Assembly (NCBI GenBank): GCA_027483895.1
Contig: JAIXTP010000009.1
Span: forward strand, 248,001 to 312,000
From: Hyphomicrobiales bacterium
GTDB taxonomy: Bacteria; Pseudomonadota; Alphaproteobacteria; Rhizobiales; Beijerinckiaceae
DNA: 64,000 nt
Reading direction: 5' to 3'
Part shown: piece by piece, positions 35,851 to 45,528 of the stretch
Numbering within the stretch: position 1 is the first letter of the stretch
Layout of the letters: each line of letters opens with the position of its first letter
Made by a program: the position numbers and the translations under genes
The notes under the pieces: generated by a model
The model's input: only the letters and a program-made list of their open reading frames with translations
What the model was told of the DNA's origin: nothing
The model's database searches: none

Positions 35851-37029
35851 TCAGCGGACGAGTTCCCGCATTCCCTGATCGAGCCCGTCGAGAGTGAGCG
35901 GGACCATGCGGGCGGGCCCGATCAGGCGCTGGATCAGCGAGATCGACTGCGTATAGCCCCACAGGTTCTTGCGGACGGGGTTGATCCAGATCGAGCGGGG
36001 GAAGTGGTCGAAAAGGCGCTGCAGCCAGACTTCGCCCGCCTCCTCGTTCCAATGTTCGACCGAGCCGCCGGGAATCGCGATCTCGTAGGGGCTCATCGAG
36101 GCGTCGCCGACGAAGACGACGCGGTAGTCGGAGCCGAAGGTCCGGATCACGTCGAGCGTCGGCGTCGTCTCCGTCCGACGCCGGGCGTTCGACTTCCACA
36201 CGCCCTCATAGACGCAATTGTGAAAGTAGAAGAATTCGAGATGCTTGAACTCGCTGCGGGCGGCGGAGAACAGCTCCTCGACCTGCTCGACATGAGCGTC
36301 CATCGAGCCTCCCACGTCGAGGAAGAGCAGTACCTTGATCGCGTTTCGACGTTCGGGCCGCAGGCGGACGTCGAGCCAGCCCTTGTTGGCGGTCTCCCGG
36401 ATCGTGCCGTCGAGATCGAGTTCTTCGAGCGCGCCCGTCCGGGCGAATTTGCGGAGCCGCCGCAGCGCGATCTTGATCGCGCGCGTTCCGATCTCCACGC
36501 CGTCGTCGAGATCCTTGAACTCGCGCTTGTCCCAGACCTTCACGGCCCGGTTGTTGCGGTTCTTGTCCTGACCGATGCGGATGCCTTCGGGATTGTAGCC
36601 GTAGGCGCCGTAGGGCGAGGTGCCCGCCGTGCCGATCCATTTGCTGCCGCCCTGATGACGGCCCTTCTGCTCGGCAAGCCGCTCCTTGAGGCGCTTCCAG
36701 AGCTCCTCCCAACCGAGCGCTTCGAGCTGCGCCTTTTCCTCGTCGGTGAGGTATTTTTCGGCGAGCTTGCGCAGCCATTCGTCCGGCACCTCGGCGGCTT
36801 CGACGAGTTCGGCCAGCGAGTCGAACCCCTTGAAGGACGCGGCGAAGACGCGATCGAACTTGTCGAGATTCCGCTCGTCCTTCACGAGGCAGGAGCGGGC
36901 GAGGAAATAGAAGTTCTCGACCGAACGCTCGGCCAGATCCTTCTCCAGCGCTTCGAGCAGGGTCAGATATTCCCGCAATGTGACGGGGATCTTCGCGGCC
37001 CGGAGATTGCCGAAGAAGCCCAGCAGCAT
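35851..37029 (-). CDS. VWA-domain protein (CoxE-like), MoxR partner
   Basis: The product has 392 residues without signal peptide. The N-terminal part (KIPVTLREYLTLLEALEKDL) and the C-terminal von Willebrand A domain with the metal site LLFLDVGGSMDAHV fit the CoxE-like family, where the MIDAS motif DxSxS appears here as DVGGS. A later GDASMSPYE provides another acidic site. Such proteins act with MoxR-type AAA+ ATPases in maturation or chaperone complexes. A MoxR gene lies 2.1 kb away on the other strand (39164). It converges with tgt, and the next upstream gene is one base away. Confidence 0.85.
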   Translation of the reverse strand: MLLGFFGNLRAAKIPVTLREYLTLLEALEKDLAERSVENFYFLARSCLVKDERNLDKFDRVFAASFKGFDSLAELVEAAEVPDEWLRKLAEKYLTDEEKAQLEALGWEELWKRLKERLAEQKGRHQGGSKWIGTAGTSPYGAYGYNPEGIRIGQDKNRNNRAVKVWDKREFKDLDDGVEIGTRAIKIALRRLRKFARTGALEELDLDGTIRETANKGWLDVRLRPERRNAIKVLLFLDVGGSMDAHVEQVEELFSAARSEFKHLEFFYFHNCVYEGVWKSNARRRTETTPTLDVIRTFGSDYRVVFVGDASMSPYEIAIPGGSVEHWNEEAGEVWLQRLFDHFPRSIWINPVRKNLWGYTQSISLIQRLIGPARMVPLTLDGLDQGMRELVR

Positions 37030-37030
37030 C

Positions 37031-37342
37031 TCACCGCTCTCCCGGCCCGCGCGTCTCGGTCCGTTCCTCGACGACGCGATATTCCACCTCGATCGCGCCG
37101 GAACCGCCTGGACCCCCGCCTTCCGAAGCCCTGCGCTCGGCTTCGCGCAGCATGCGACGCAGGCGCCAGCGGGCGATGATCCCTGCGATGATCAGCAGCG
37201 GAACGATCAGCAGGAACAGCCCGAAGCCGAGGACGACGACGGACAGGCCCAAGGCGAAGGCGAGCGCCGCGAGAATGGCGATCGCCCATTGCGGGACATT
37301 GATCGTCCGGATGCCGGAACCGTCTCTATAACGAAAATCCAT
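37031..37342 (-). CDS. Small two-span membrane protein of unknown function
   Basis: The product has 103 residues. A short polar N-terminus (MDFRYRDGSGIRTINVPQ) precedes a hydrophobic stretch of about 40 residues, best read as two membrane spans (about 19-38 and 40-58), then a basic segment ARWRLRRMLREAERR and a Gly/Glu-rich cytoplasmic tail. The stop codon is one base from the start of the VWA gene, so the two are co-transcribed. I recognise no family. Confidence 0.65.
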   Translation of the reverse strand: MDFRYRDGSGIRTINVPQWAIAILAALAFALGLSVVVLGFGLFLLIVPLLIIAGIIARWRLRRMLREAERRASEGGGPGGSGAIEVEYRVVEERTETRGPGER

Positions 37343-37493
37343 GCGCTCTTTCTCTCACCCTCCGCGGCTCCGGGGCAAGTGCGGGAAGGCGGGCCGCGAA
37401 CTCCGGCCGCTTATGCCCGAAATGACCGTCGGAAACCCGAATATGCCGCATTCGCCCGGCATGAGGTCGACGCCGGACCCGCAGGAGACCCCG

Positions 37494-39101
37494 ATGACCG
37501 CATCCGCCGCCGAATATTCGCCGACCGGGAACACCGCCGTGGACGGGCTGCTCAGCGGCGTCCGCTGGAGTACCGGCGCGCTGACCTTCGCCTTTCCCGG
37601 AACGGCGGCTGCCTACGGCTCCGATTACGCGTGGTCCGCCGCTCCTGAACCGCAGGACGGCTTCGTCGCCTTCACGGCCGCGCAACAGAGCTATGTGCGC
37701 TCCATTCTCGCCGATTATGCGGCGGTCGCGAATCTGAGCTTCACGGAAGCGGGCGGGGACGCCGATCTCCGCTTCGGACGATCCGCCGCGGTCGACAAGG
37801 ACGGGAGCGCCTTCGCCTGGGCCTATTATCCGGATGCGGGCGCGGGCGGCGACGTGTGGTTCCGGAGCGATTGGTCGGCCGTGCCTGCCGTCGGCAGCTT
37901 CGATCATCTCGCGGCGATGCACGAGATCGGCCATGCCCTCGGCCTCAAGCACCCGTTCGAGGTTTCGGGGGGCTTCCCCGCTCTTTCGCCCGCGATCGAC
38001 GGAAACGACTTCACCGTGATGTCCTACGATGCGTTTCCGGGCGCCGGATACAATGTCGTGGCGGCAGGAAGTCATCCGCATACGCCGATGCAATACGACG
38101 TCGCGGCGCTGCAGACGCTCTACGGAGCGAATTTCAGGACGCATGCGGGCGATACGATCTATCGCTGGAACGGCACCACCGGCGAGGGCTTCGTCGACGG
38201 CGTCGGGCAGGGGGTAACCGACGGCAACAAGATCTACGAGACCGTTTGGGACGGCGGCGGGCGGGACACTTACGACCTTTCTTCCTTCTCGCGCGCGCTT
38301 CACCTCGATCTGAATCCGGGCGGCTGGGTCGCTCTGGCCGATCCCGTCGGCGGCCCGCAGGCCTCCTTCGGCGGCGGCCGATATGCGCCCGGCATGGTGG
38401 CGAACGCCTTTCAGTTCGAAGGCGACGTTAGGTCTCTCATCGAAAACGCGATCGGCGGAAGCGCGTCCGATCTCGTCAGAGGGAACATCGCGGCCAACCG
38501 GCTCGAGGGACGAGCGGGGGCGGACACGCTTACGGGCGGCGGCGGTGCCGACACCTTGATCGGCGGAGCGGGCGCCGACCGGCTTGAAGGCGGCGCCGGC
38601 AACGATCTCGCCGATTACGCCGCGGCGCCCGGCGCGGTGATCGTCGATCTGGCGACGGGCAAGGGCGCGGGCGGACAGGCGAACGGCGACGTCTATGCGG
38701 GCATCGAATCGGTCCTGGGCTCGGCCTTCAACGACCGGATCCTCGGAAACGCGTACGGCAACGGGCTGACCGGCGGCGCGGGTGCCGACAGGCTCGAAGG
38801 CGGCGGCGGCAACGACGTTCTGACCGGCGGGACGGGAAACGACGTGCTCGTCGGCGGAGCCGGTTCGGATCTCTTCGTTTTCGCGCCGGGATGCGGCGTC
38901 GACCGGATTCTCGATTTCATTCCGGGCACGACGGTTGATGCGCTCAAGATCTCCGGCGGGCTCTATGCGTCGGCCGTCGACGCACTCGCCGCGGCACGGC
39001 AGGTGGGAGCGGACGTCCATCTCGATCTCGGCACCGGCGGCGTCGATCTCGTCGGCGTGAAGCTCGCCGATCTGACCAAGGCGGATTTCTACATCGGCTG
39101 A
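37494..39101 (+). CDS. Serralysin-type RTX metalloprotease (M10B)
   Basis: The product has 535 residues from ATG 37494, preceded by AGGAG. The catalytic zinc site is HEIGHALGLKHP (H143, E144, H147, H153) and the Met-turn is VMSYD with M176, so this is a metzincin of the serralysin group. A conserved MQYDVAALQTLYGAN segment follows, then the C-terminal RTX calcium-binding repeats (for example LIGGAGADRLEGGAGNDL) and a hydrophobic C-terminal end. No signal peptide is present; secretion is expected through a type I exporter not found in the window. It sits between the VWA protein and MoxR genes, which are usual neighbours of each other. Confidence 0.92.
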   Translation: MTASAAEYSPTGNTAVDGLLSGVRWSTGALTFAFPGTAAAYGSDYAWSAAPEPQDGFVAFTAAQQSYVRSILADYAAVANLSFTEAGGDADLRFGRSAAVDKDGSAFAWAYYPDAGAGGDVWFRSDWSAVPAVGSFDHLAAMHEIGHALGLKHPFEVSGGFPALSPAIDGNDFTVMSYDAFPGAGYNVVAAGSHPHTPMQYDVAALQTLYGANFRTHAGDTIYRWNGTTGEGFVDGVGQGVTDGNKIYETVWDGGGRDTYDLSSFSRALHLDLNPGGWVALADPVGGPQASFGGGRYAPGMVANAFQFEGDVRSLIENAIGGSASDLVRGNIAANRLEGRAGADTLTGGGGADTLIGGAGADRLEGGAGNDLADYAAAPGAVIVDLATGKGAGGQANGDVYAGIESVLGSAFNDRILGNAYGNGLTGGAGADRLEGGGGNDVLTGGTGNDVLVGGAGSDLFVFAPGCGVDRILDFIPGTTVDALKISGGLYASAVDALAAARQVGADVHLDLGTGGVDLVGVKLADLTKADFYIG

Positions 39102-39163
39102 GCGTGCGCTTGACCCCCGGCGGCGGGACCGACAGTCTGCGGTCGCGCCGAAAAGGGGGCCCC

Positions 39164-40009
39164 ATGCGTTTCGAAGGTACCGAGTCCTACGTCGCCACCG
39201 AGGATCTGACCGTCGCGGTCAATGCCGCGATCGTGCTCGAACGTCCGCTTCTGGTGAAGGGCGAGCCGGGGACCGGAAAGACCGTTCTAGCGGAGGAAAT
39301 CGCCCGCGCGCTCGGCGCTCCGCTCATCACGTGGCACATCAAGTCCACGACGAAAGCCGCTCAAGGACTTTATGAATACGATGCCGTGTCGCGTCTGCGC
39401 GACAGCCAGCTCGGCGATCCCCGCGTCTCCGAGATCCGGAACTACATCCGGCGCGGCAAGCTGTGGGAGGCCTTCGCGGGCGAGACGCGGCCGGTTCTTC
39501 TGATCGACGAGATCGACAAGGCCGACATCGAATTCCCGAACGACCTTCTGCTCGAACTCGACCGCATGGAATTCCATGTCTACGAGACCGGCGAGACGAT
39601 CCGCGCGAAGCGGCGCCCGGTGGTGATCATCACCTCGAACAACGAAAAGGAACTGCCCGACGCGTTCCTGCGCCGCTGCTTCTTCCACTACATCCGCTTC
39701 CCCGATCAGGAGACGATGGAGCGGATCGTCGAGGTGCATTTCCCCGACATCAAGAAGCGGCTGACGGCCGAAGCGCTGCGTCTCTTCTTCGAACTGCGCG
39801 ATGTGCCGGGCCTCAAGAAGAAGCCGTCGACCTCGGAACTGCTCGACTGGCTGAAGCTTTTGATGGCCGAAGACATCTCGCCCGAGACGCTGCGCGAGAA
39901 GGACGCGAAGAAGCTGATCCCCCCGCTGCACGGCGCGCTGCTGAAGAACGAGCAGGACGTGCACATGCTCGAACGGATCGCCTTCCTCAATCGCCGCGAA
40001 GGGCGCTGA
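39164..40009 (+). CDS. MoxR-type AAA+ ATPase
   Basis: The product has 281 residues from ATG 39164. Walker A is VKGEPGTGKTVLAEE, Walker B is PVLLIDEIDKAD, sensor 1 is VVIITSNNEKELPDAF, and the arginine finger region is LRRCFFHYI. The length fits the short MoxR group, which works with VWA-domain proteins as a chaperone-like complex, for example in metal-cofactor insertion. The likely partner is the VWA gene at 35851-37029. The molybdenum enzyme at the left edge is too far away to claim a connection. Confidence 0.92.
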   Translation: MRFEGTESYVATEDLTVAVNAAIVLERPLLVKGEPGTGKTVLAEEIARALGAPLITWHIKSTTKAAQGLYEYDAVSRLRDSQLGDPRVSEIRNYIRRGKLWEAFAGETRPVLLIDEIDKADIEFPNDLLLELDRMEFHVYETGETIRAKRRPVVIITSNNEKELPDAFLRRCFFHYIRFPDQETMERIVEVHFPDIKKRLTAEALRLFFELRDVPGLKKKPSTSELLDWLKLLMAEDISPETLREKDAKKLIPPLHGALLKNEQDVHMLERIAFLNRREGR

Positions 40010-40012
40010 GGA

Positions 40013-40753
40013 TCACTCCGGGAAGCGGTAGCTCAGCACCTTGCGGCTGGGGAAGTCGAAGATCCGGCCGCTCTCGTTCCAATCCGGCGCGGCCAGCTTC
40101 ACGAACCAAGGCGCGAGATCCTCGGGCGTTTCCAGCGTCATCGGATCCTCGCCGGGCAGCGCGGAGGCGCGCATGTCGGTGCGCAGCGGACCCGGATTGA
40201 CCATCATCACCTTGACCTTGGTCGAGGCGGTTTCCGCCGCATAGGTGGAGCCGAGAGCGTCCACCGCGGCTTTGGAGACCGAGTAGGGGCCCCAATAGGC
40301 CATGCGCTTCCAGGAGGCGCCGGACGACACAAGGATGGCGCGGCCGGCGTCCGACGCCTGCAGCAGCGGATCGAGCGAGCGGATGAAGCGCCAATTCGCG
40401 GTGACGTTGACCGTCATCACCTCGTCCCATGCCTTGGGCTGGACATGGCCGAGCGGCGAGATCGGCCCGAGCACGGCGCCGTTGCCGAGAAAGACGTCGA
40501 GCTTGCCCCACCGCTCGTAGATCGCGGCGCCGAGACGGTCGATCGCTTCCATGTCCTTGAGGTCCATGGGCACGAGCGTCGCGGTCGAGCCCTTCTCGCG
40601 GATGGCGTCGTCGAGCTCCTCGAGCGCGCCCTGCGTACGCGCGACGGCGACGATATGGGCGCCCGCTTCGGCGAAGGCCAAGGCGGCCGCGCGGCCGATG
40701 CCGCGGGACGCCCCGGTGATCAGGGCGATGCGATTCGCGAGGATCTTGGACAT
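40013..40753 (-). CDS. Short-chain dehydrogenase/reductase
   Basis: The product has 246 residues. The cofactor motif TGASRGIG (TGxxxGxG) lies at residues 14-21. The NAG-type motif is seen as LGNGAVLG, a Ser as VSSGASWKR, and the YxxxK active site as YSVSKAA. Classical SDR family; the preference for NADP is suggested by the Arg in GASRG and VARTQ. The substrate is unknown. It follows purF by 16 bases on the same strand, but the genes probably share only the transcript. Confidence 0.9.
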   Translation of the reverse strand: MSKILANRIALITGASRGIGRAAALAFAEAGAHIVAVARTQGALEELDDAIREKGSTATLVPMDLKDMEAIDRLGAAIYERWGKLDVFLGNGAVLGPISPLGHVQPKAWDEVMTVNVTANWRFIRSLDPLLQASDAGRAILVSSGASWKRMAYWGPYSVSKAAVDALGSTYAAETASTKVKVMMVNPGPLRTDMRASALPGEDPMTLETPEDLAPWFVKLAAPDWNESGRIFDFPSRKVLSYRFPE

Positions 40754-40769
40754 GCTGGGTTCCGGATGA

Positions 40770-42224
40770 TCAGCCGGCTTCGGCCAGAAGCGCCAATTGG
40801 CGCGGCGTTTCGACGGACTTGTCCGTAAGCGCGGTCGGATAGTCGCCCGTGAAGCAGTGGTCGGTGAATTTCGGCGCGGCGGGATCGCGGCCGGGCTCGC
40901 CCATCGCGCGGTAGATGCCGTCGACGGAGAGGAAGGCGAGAGAGTCGCAGCCGATATAGCGGCGCATCTCTTCGAGCGAATGGGTCGCGGCGAGGAGTTT
41001 TTCGCGCTCGGGCGTGTCGATCCCGTAATAGTCGGGATGGGTGATCGGCGGGCTGGAAATGCGGAAATGCACTTCCTTGGCGCCGGCCTCGCGCATCATC
41101 TGCACGATCTTCACCGAAGTGGTGCCGCGTACGATCGAATCGTCGATCAGCACGATGCGCTTGCCCGCGACCACCGATCGGTTGGCCGAGTGCTTCATGC
41201 GCACGCCCAGCTCGCGGACCGACTGCGTCGGCTGGATGAAGGTGCGGCCGACATAGTGGTTGCGGATGATCCCGAGCTCGTACGGGATCCCCGACGCTTG
41301 CGCGTAGCCGAGCGCGGCGGGCACGCCGGAGTCGGGCACCGGGATGACCACGTCGGCTTCGATGCCGGATTCGGCCGCGAGTTCCGCGCCCATGCGCTTG
41401 CGGACGTCGTAGACCGGGCGGCCGTGCACGATGGAGTCCGGCCGCGCGAAATAGATGAACTCGAAGATGCAGGGCCGTGCGGCCGCGGGCGGGAACGGCT
41501 TCAGGGACTGAAGGCCGGTCTCGTCGATGACGACCACTTCGCCGTTCTCGATGTCGCGGATGAAGCGGGCGCCGATGATGTCGAGCGCGCAGGTCTCGGA
41601 GGCGAGGATGAAGCAGCCGTCGAGCTCGCCGAGAACCAGCGGGCGGATGCCGAGCGGATCGCGCGCGCCGACGAGCTTCTTGTTGGTGAGGCCGACGAAG
41701 GCGTAGGCGCCTTCGAGGCGCTGGATCGCGTCGACGAAGCTGTCCACGAAGCGGGTGCGCTTGCTGCGGGCCACGAGGTGGAGGACGACCTCGGTGTCGG
41801 TCGTCGACTGGCAGATCGCGCCCTCGCGCACGAGCTCGCGACGCAGCGTGAGGCCGTTGGTGAGATTGCCGTTGTGCGCGACCGCGAAGCCGCCGCCATG
41901 CAGCTCGGCGAAGAGCGGCTGCACGTTGCGCAGGATGGTTTCGCCGGTCGTGGAATAGCGGACGTGACCGATGGCCGACGAGCCCTTCAACCGTTCGATG
42001 ACGGCGCGGTCGGAGAAGTTGTCGCCCACGAGGCCGAGGCGGCGTTCCGAATGGAAGCGCTTGCCGTCGAAGGCCACGATGCCTGCGGCTTCCTGGCCGC
42101 GATGCTGGAGCGCATGCAGGCCGAGAGCGGTGATCGCGGCGGCTTCGGGATGTCCGAAAATGCCGAATACGCCGCACTCTTCGCGAAGCCGGTCGGCATC
42201 GAGGTCGAATTCGATATCGGTCAT
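40770..42224 (-). CDS. purF: Amidophosphoribosyltransferase
   Basis: The product has 484 residues from ATG 42224. The glutaminase nucleophile is Cys17 in REECGVFGIFGH, preceded by a short propeptide that must be cleaved, as in the Bacillus-type enzymes. The phosphoribosyl-diphosphate loop is IVLIDDSIVRGTTS. It makes phosphoribosylamine from PRPP and glutamine, the first committed step of purine synthesis. The gene is downstream of cvpA, an order shared with many proteobacteria. Two other purine genes, purN and purM, lie 6 kb upstream on the same strand. Confidence 0.97.
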   Translation of the reverse strand: MTDIEFDLDADRLREECGVFGIFGHPEAAAITALGLHALQHRGQEAAGIVAFDGKRFHSERRLGLVGDNFSDRAVIERLKGSSAIGHVRYSTTGETILRNVQPLFAELHGGGFAVAHNGNLTNGLTLRRELVREGAICQSTTDTEVVLHLVARSKRTRFVDSFVDAIQRLEGAYAFVGLTNKKLVGARDPLGIRPLVLGELDGCFILASETCALDIIGARFIRDIENGEVVVIDETGLQSLKPFPPAAARPCIFEFIYFARPDSIVHGRPVYDVRKRMGAELAAESGIEADVVIPVPDSGVPAALGYAQASGIPYELGIIRNHYVGRTFIQPTQSVRELGVRMKHSANRSVVAGKRIVLIDDSIVRGTTSVKIVQMMREAGAKEVHFRISSPPITHPDYYGIDTPEREKLLAATHSLEEMRRYIGCDSLAFLSVDGIYRAMGEPGRDPAAPKFTDHCFTGDYPTALTDKSVETPRQLALLAEAG

Positions 42225-42298
42225 GGAAGAGATCCGCGTCGACGCAGCCCGTTGCGTCCGTTCGTATATGCGCCCGCCGGCGCGATTTATCAACGCGT

Positions 42299-42946
42299 CT
42301 ACCGGGTTCCGCCGGTCGATTCGATGAGTTGCTTGAGCCCCTGCTGGTCGGCGGGCTTTGCCGGAGCGGGGGCGGGAGCAGCAGCGGTGCCGCCGGTCGG
42401 CGCCGGTGCGGGCGCTGCCTGCGTCTCGCCCTTCGGCTTGCCGAGGCCAGGGATCTTCGGGTCGTCCGGCATCAGCGCGAAGAGCCCGTCGCCCGCCTGT
42501 TTCAGGAAGGGGCGCAGGCGCGCGTCGCGCAGCATGTCGGGCTGGCGGCCTTCGCCGACGAGATAGTCGAAGAACATGAAGGCCACGACGGCGATGAGAA
42601 AGCCGCGGACGGCGCCGAACATGAAGCCGAGCGTGCGGTCGAGCGCGCCGATGCTCGAATCGAGGATCAGGTCGGAAATCTTCACCGTGATGATCGAGAC
42701 GATGATCAGCACGGCGAAGAAGACGGACGCGATGGCGGCGGCGAGCGCGAGCTGCTTGTTCGTGATATAGGGTTCGAGGAACGGCAGGACGAGCGGGTGG
42801 AAGGCATAGGCGGCGAAGCCCGCCGCGACCCAGCTGCCGATCGCCAGCACCTCGCGCGTGAAACCGCGCACCGATGCGAGAATGGCGGACAGAAGGACGA
42901 CGCCCACGATGGCGATGTCCAGGACGTTGACCGGCAGTTGGCTCAT
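42299..42946 (-). CDS. cvpA: CvpA-family membrane protein
   Basis: The product has 215 residues from ATG 42946, with GAGG before it; the in-frame GTG at 42952 is less likely. Four membrane spans occupy ~1-125 (VLDIAIVGVVLLSAILASVR, WVAAGFAAYAFHPLV, AIASVFFAVLIIVSIITV, FGAVRGFLIAVVAFMFF). The family signature LDRTLGFMFGAVRG is present. The C-terminal tail is Pro/Ala-rich and likely disordered. CvpA proteins were named for colicin V production; their role is probably in envelope stress tolerance. Located directly before purF, as in E. coli. Confidence 0.92.
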   Translation of the reverse strand: MSQLPVNVLDIAIVGVVLLSAILASVRGFTREVLAIGSWVAAGFAAYAFHPLVLPFLEPYITNKQLALAAAIASVFFAVLIIVSIITVKISDLILDSSIGALDRTLGFMFGAVRGFLIAVVAFMFFDYLVGEGRQPDMLRDARLRPFLKQAGDGLFALMPDDPKIPGLGKPKGETQAAPAPAPTGGTAAAPAPAPAKPADQQGLKQLIESTGGTR

Positions 42947-43012
42947 CGCCACCTCGGATTCGACTGCTTGGTTCGGGAATGCGGGCCCTTATAGCGGCGA
43001 CGGGACGACCCG

Positions 43013-44434
43013 TCACCCACGTTCGGAGGCGAGCGCGCGCCGCGCACGCGGGGCGAGTGCGGCGATGCCGGAGACGAGATCGGTGACGTCGCCCGCCGCA
43101 TCGTGGCGCATGGGCGACGAGCCGCGACCGTCGAGCCCGGCGCGGGGCAGAAAGGCGGTGGAAAAGCCGAGCTTCGCCGCCTCCTTGAGCCGAGCGGGCG
43201 TCTGCGCGGCAGGACGAAGGGCGCCCGTCAGCGCGATCTCGCCGATATAGACGCGGTCGGGCGGCAGCGGCGCGCCGGTGAGGGACGAGACGAGCGCGGC
43301 GGCTGCGGCGGCGTCGGCGGCCGGTTCCGTGATCTTCAGGCCGCCCGCGACGTTCAGATAGACGTCGTATTGGCCGAGCCTGAGGCCCGCATGCGCTTCG
43401 AGAACGGCGATGACCATGGACAGGCGGCTCGGGTCCCATCCGACGACGGCGCGGCGGGGCGTGCCGAGCGAGGAGGGGGCCACGAGGGCCTGAAATTCCA
43501 CGAGGAGCGGGCGCGTGCCTTCCATGCCCGCGAAGACGGCAGTGCCCGGTGAACCCGTGTCGCGGCCCGCAAGGAAGAGCGCCGACGGGTTGGGGACCTC
43601 GGCGAGGCCCGTGCCCGTCATTTCGAACACGCCGATTTCGTCGGTGGGGCCGAAACGGTTCTTCACGGCGCGCAGGATGCGGAAATGGTGGGCCCCGTCG
43701 CCCTCGAAGGACGCGACCGCATCGACCATGTGTTCCACGACGCGCGGCCCCGCGATCTGGCCGTCTTTGGTGACGTGGCCGACGAGGATCAGCGCGGAGC
43801 CGCTGGTCTTGGCGTAGCGGATGAGCGCCTGTGCCGAGCCGCGGACCTGCGTCACCGTGCCGGGCGCGGACTCTACCGCTTCCGACCACATGGTCTGGAT
43901 CGAATCGATGATGACGAGGGTCGGCGCTCCGCCCTGCGAGAGCGTCGCGATGATGTCCTCGACATTGGTCTCGGAAGCGAGTTCGACGGGCGCATCGGCC
44001 AGCGCGAGGCGTTCGGCACGGAGCCTGACCTGCCCGACCGCTTCTTCGCCGGAGATATAGACGACGCGGCGGCCGCTCTTCGCGACGGCGGCGCAGGCCT
44101 GCATCAGAAGGGTGGACTTGCCGATGCCCGGATCGCCGCCGAGCAGGATCACGGAGCCGCGCACGAAGCCGCCGCCAGTCACGCGGTCGAGTTCGGCGAT
44201 GCCGGAGGGAACGCGCGGCGCGTCCATGCTCGACCCGGTGAGGCCTTCGAGCGGAAAGACGCGGCCCTTGGTCCGCCCGCCGGGGCCGCGCGGGGCCGAG
44301 CCGCCCGGCAAGGGCGGGGGCGCGCTTTCCTCCGCGATCGTGTTCCAGCCGCCGCAGGCGTCGCAGCGGCCCTGCCAACGCCCGTAGACGGCGCCGCAGG
44401 ACTGGCAGGCGAAGCTGTTGGAACGTTTGGCCAT
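43013..44434 (-). CDS. radA: DNA repair protein RadA
   Basis: The product has 473 residues from ATG 44434, overlapping the alr stop, with a strong GGGAGGT site. An N-terminal zinc ribbon is visible (CQSCGAVYGRWQGRCDACGG). The RecA-like ATPase follows with Walker A GGDPGIGKSTLL and the RadA-specific KNRFGPTDEIGVFEM. The C-terminal domain is Lon-protease-like, with the region LPPDRVYIGEIALTG; the catalytic Ser is not expected in RadA. It acts as a DnaB-like helicase promoting branch migration in recombination. Confidence 0.96.
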   Translation of the reverse strand: MAKRSNSFACQSCGAVYGRWQGRCDACGGWNTIAEESAPPPLPGGSAPRGPGGRTKGRVFPLEGLTGSSMDAPRVPSGIAELDRVTGGGFVRGSVILLGGDPGIGKSTLLMQACAAVAKSGRRVVYISGEEAVGQVRLRAERLALADAPVELASETNVEDIIATLSQGGAPTLVIIDSIQTMWSEAVESAPGTVTQVRGSAQALIRYAKTSGSALILVGHVTKDGQIAGPRVVEHMVDAVASFEGDGAHHFRILRAVKNRFGPTDEIGVFEMTGTGLAEVPNPSALFLAGRDTGSPGTAVFAGMEGTRPLLVEFQALVAPSSLGTPRRAVVGWDPSRLSMVIAVLEAHAGLRLGQYDVYLNVAGGLKITEPAADAAAAAALVSSLTGAPLPPDRVYIGEIALTGALRPAAQTPARLKEAAKLGFSTAFLPRAGLDGRGSSPMRHDAAGDVTDLVSGIAALAPRARRALASERG

Positions 44435-45528
44435 CAGCGGACCTCCCGACGGGGATGGCGGCGGCCGAGCTGGGTGAGGATCTCGTAGCCGATCGTGCCT
44501 GCATTGCGGCCCACGCGATCGATGTCGAGTTCGCCGCCGATGAACATGGCCTCGTCGCCGCGCTTCGCGCCGGGAACGTCCGTCACGTCGAGCGCGAGAA
44601 GATCCATCGAGATCCGGCCCGCCACCGGACACACCACGCCCGCGACGACGGCCTCGGCCGCGTGCACGCCCGTCGGTGCGGAGCCCGACCGGAGGAAGCC
44701 GTCGGCATATCCGAGCGAGACCGTCGCGATGCGGCTCGGGCGACCCGCGATCCACGTGCCGTTGTAGCCGACCGCATCGCCCGGCCGGACGTCCCTGACC
44801 TGAAGGAGAGGGACGGACAGCCGCACGACCGGTTCCATGGGGTTCCGTTCGCCGGGCAGTGGATTGCCGCCGTAAAGCGCATAGCCGGGCCGGACAAGAT
44901 CGTGATGCGCGTCGGGGCCGAGAAAGATACCGGCGGAATTGGCGAGGCTTCCCTTCACGCCCGGGAAAAGAGCGCGCGCTTCGGCGAAGGAAGCGATCTG
45001 GCGCCCATTGATACCGGCTTCGGGTTCCTCGGCTGAGACGAGATGGCTCATCAAAAGCGTGATTTCGAAACCGAGCGTGTTGTCGCGTCGGCGTGCGGCG
45101 ACGTCGCCCCAATCGGCGGGCGCAAGGCCGAGCCGGTTCATGCCGGTATCCACATGCACCGCCGCCTCGCCCGGAAGCTCCGTCGCATGCACATAGTCCT
45201 GCCATTCCGAGATGTCTTCGGGCGAGCCGAGGACCGGGCGCAGGCGCCACGGCCCGTAATCGCCCGCCGTACCCGGCGCCAATCCGTTCAGGACATAGAT
45301 CACCGCATCCGGAGCGACCTCGCGCGCGCGGATGCCCTCGCTCGGATGGGCCACGAAAAAGGTGCGGCAGCCGTCGGCCGCAAGCGCCCGCACGGCGCCT
45401 TCCAATCCGGTGCCGTAGGCGTCGGCCTTGACCACGGCCGCACATTCCGCCGAGCCGACCAGCCGCGCGAGGCGGCGACGGTTCATCACCGTCGCGGAGC
45501 GGTCGATCACGAGTTCGGCGGAGGTCAT
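44434..45528 (-). CDS. alr: Alanine racemase
   Basis: The product has 364 residues from ATG 45528, with GAGGAG upstream. The pyridoxal phosphate lysine is in AAVVKADAYGTGLE (residue ~35), and the family segment GYNGTWIAGRPSRIATVSLG carries the conserved residues of the C-terminal beta domain, followed by GYADGF. It interconverts L- and D-alanine for peptidoglycan. The stop overlaps the radA start, so translation of the two is coupled; dnaB lies 106 bases upstream on the same strand. Confidence 0.94.
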   Translation of the reverse strand: MTSAELVIDRSATVMNRRRLARLVGSAECAAVVKADAYGTGLEGAVRALAADGCRTFFVAHPSEGIRAREVAPDAVIYVLNGLAPGTAGDYGPWRLRPVLGSPEDISEWQDYVHATELPGEAAVHVDTGMNRLGLAPADWGDVAARRRDNTLGFEITLLMSHLVSAEEPEAGINGRQIASFAEARALFPGVKGSLANSAGIFLGPDAHHDLVRPGYALYGGNPLPGERNPMEPVVRLSVPLLQVRDVRPGDAVGYNGTWIAGRPSRIATVSLGYADGFLRSGSAPTGVHAAEAVVAGVVCPVAGRISMDLLALDVTDVPGAKRGDEAMFIGGELDIDRVGRNAGTIGYEILTQLGRRHPRREVR

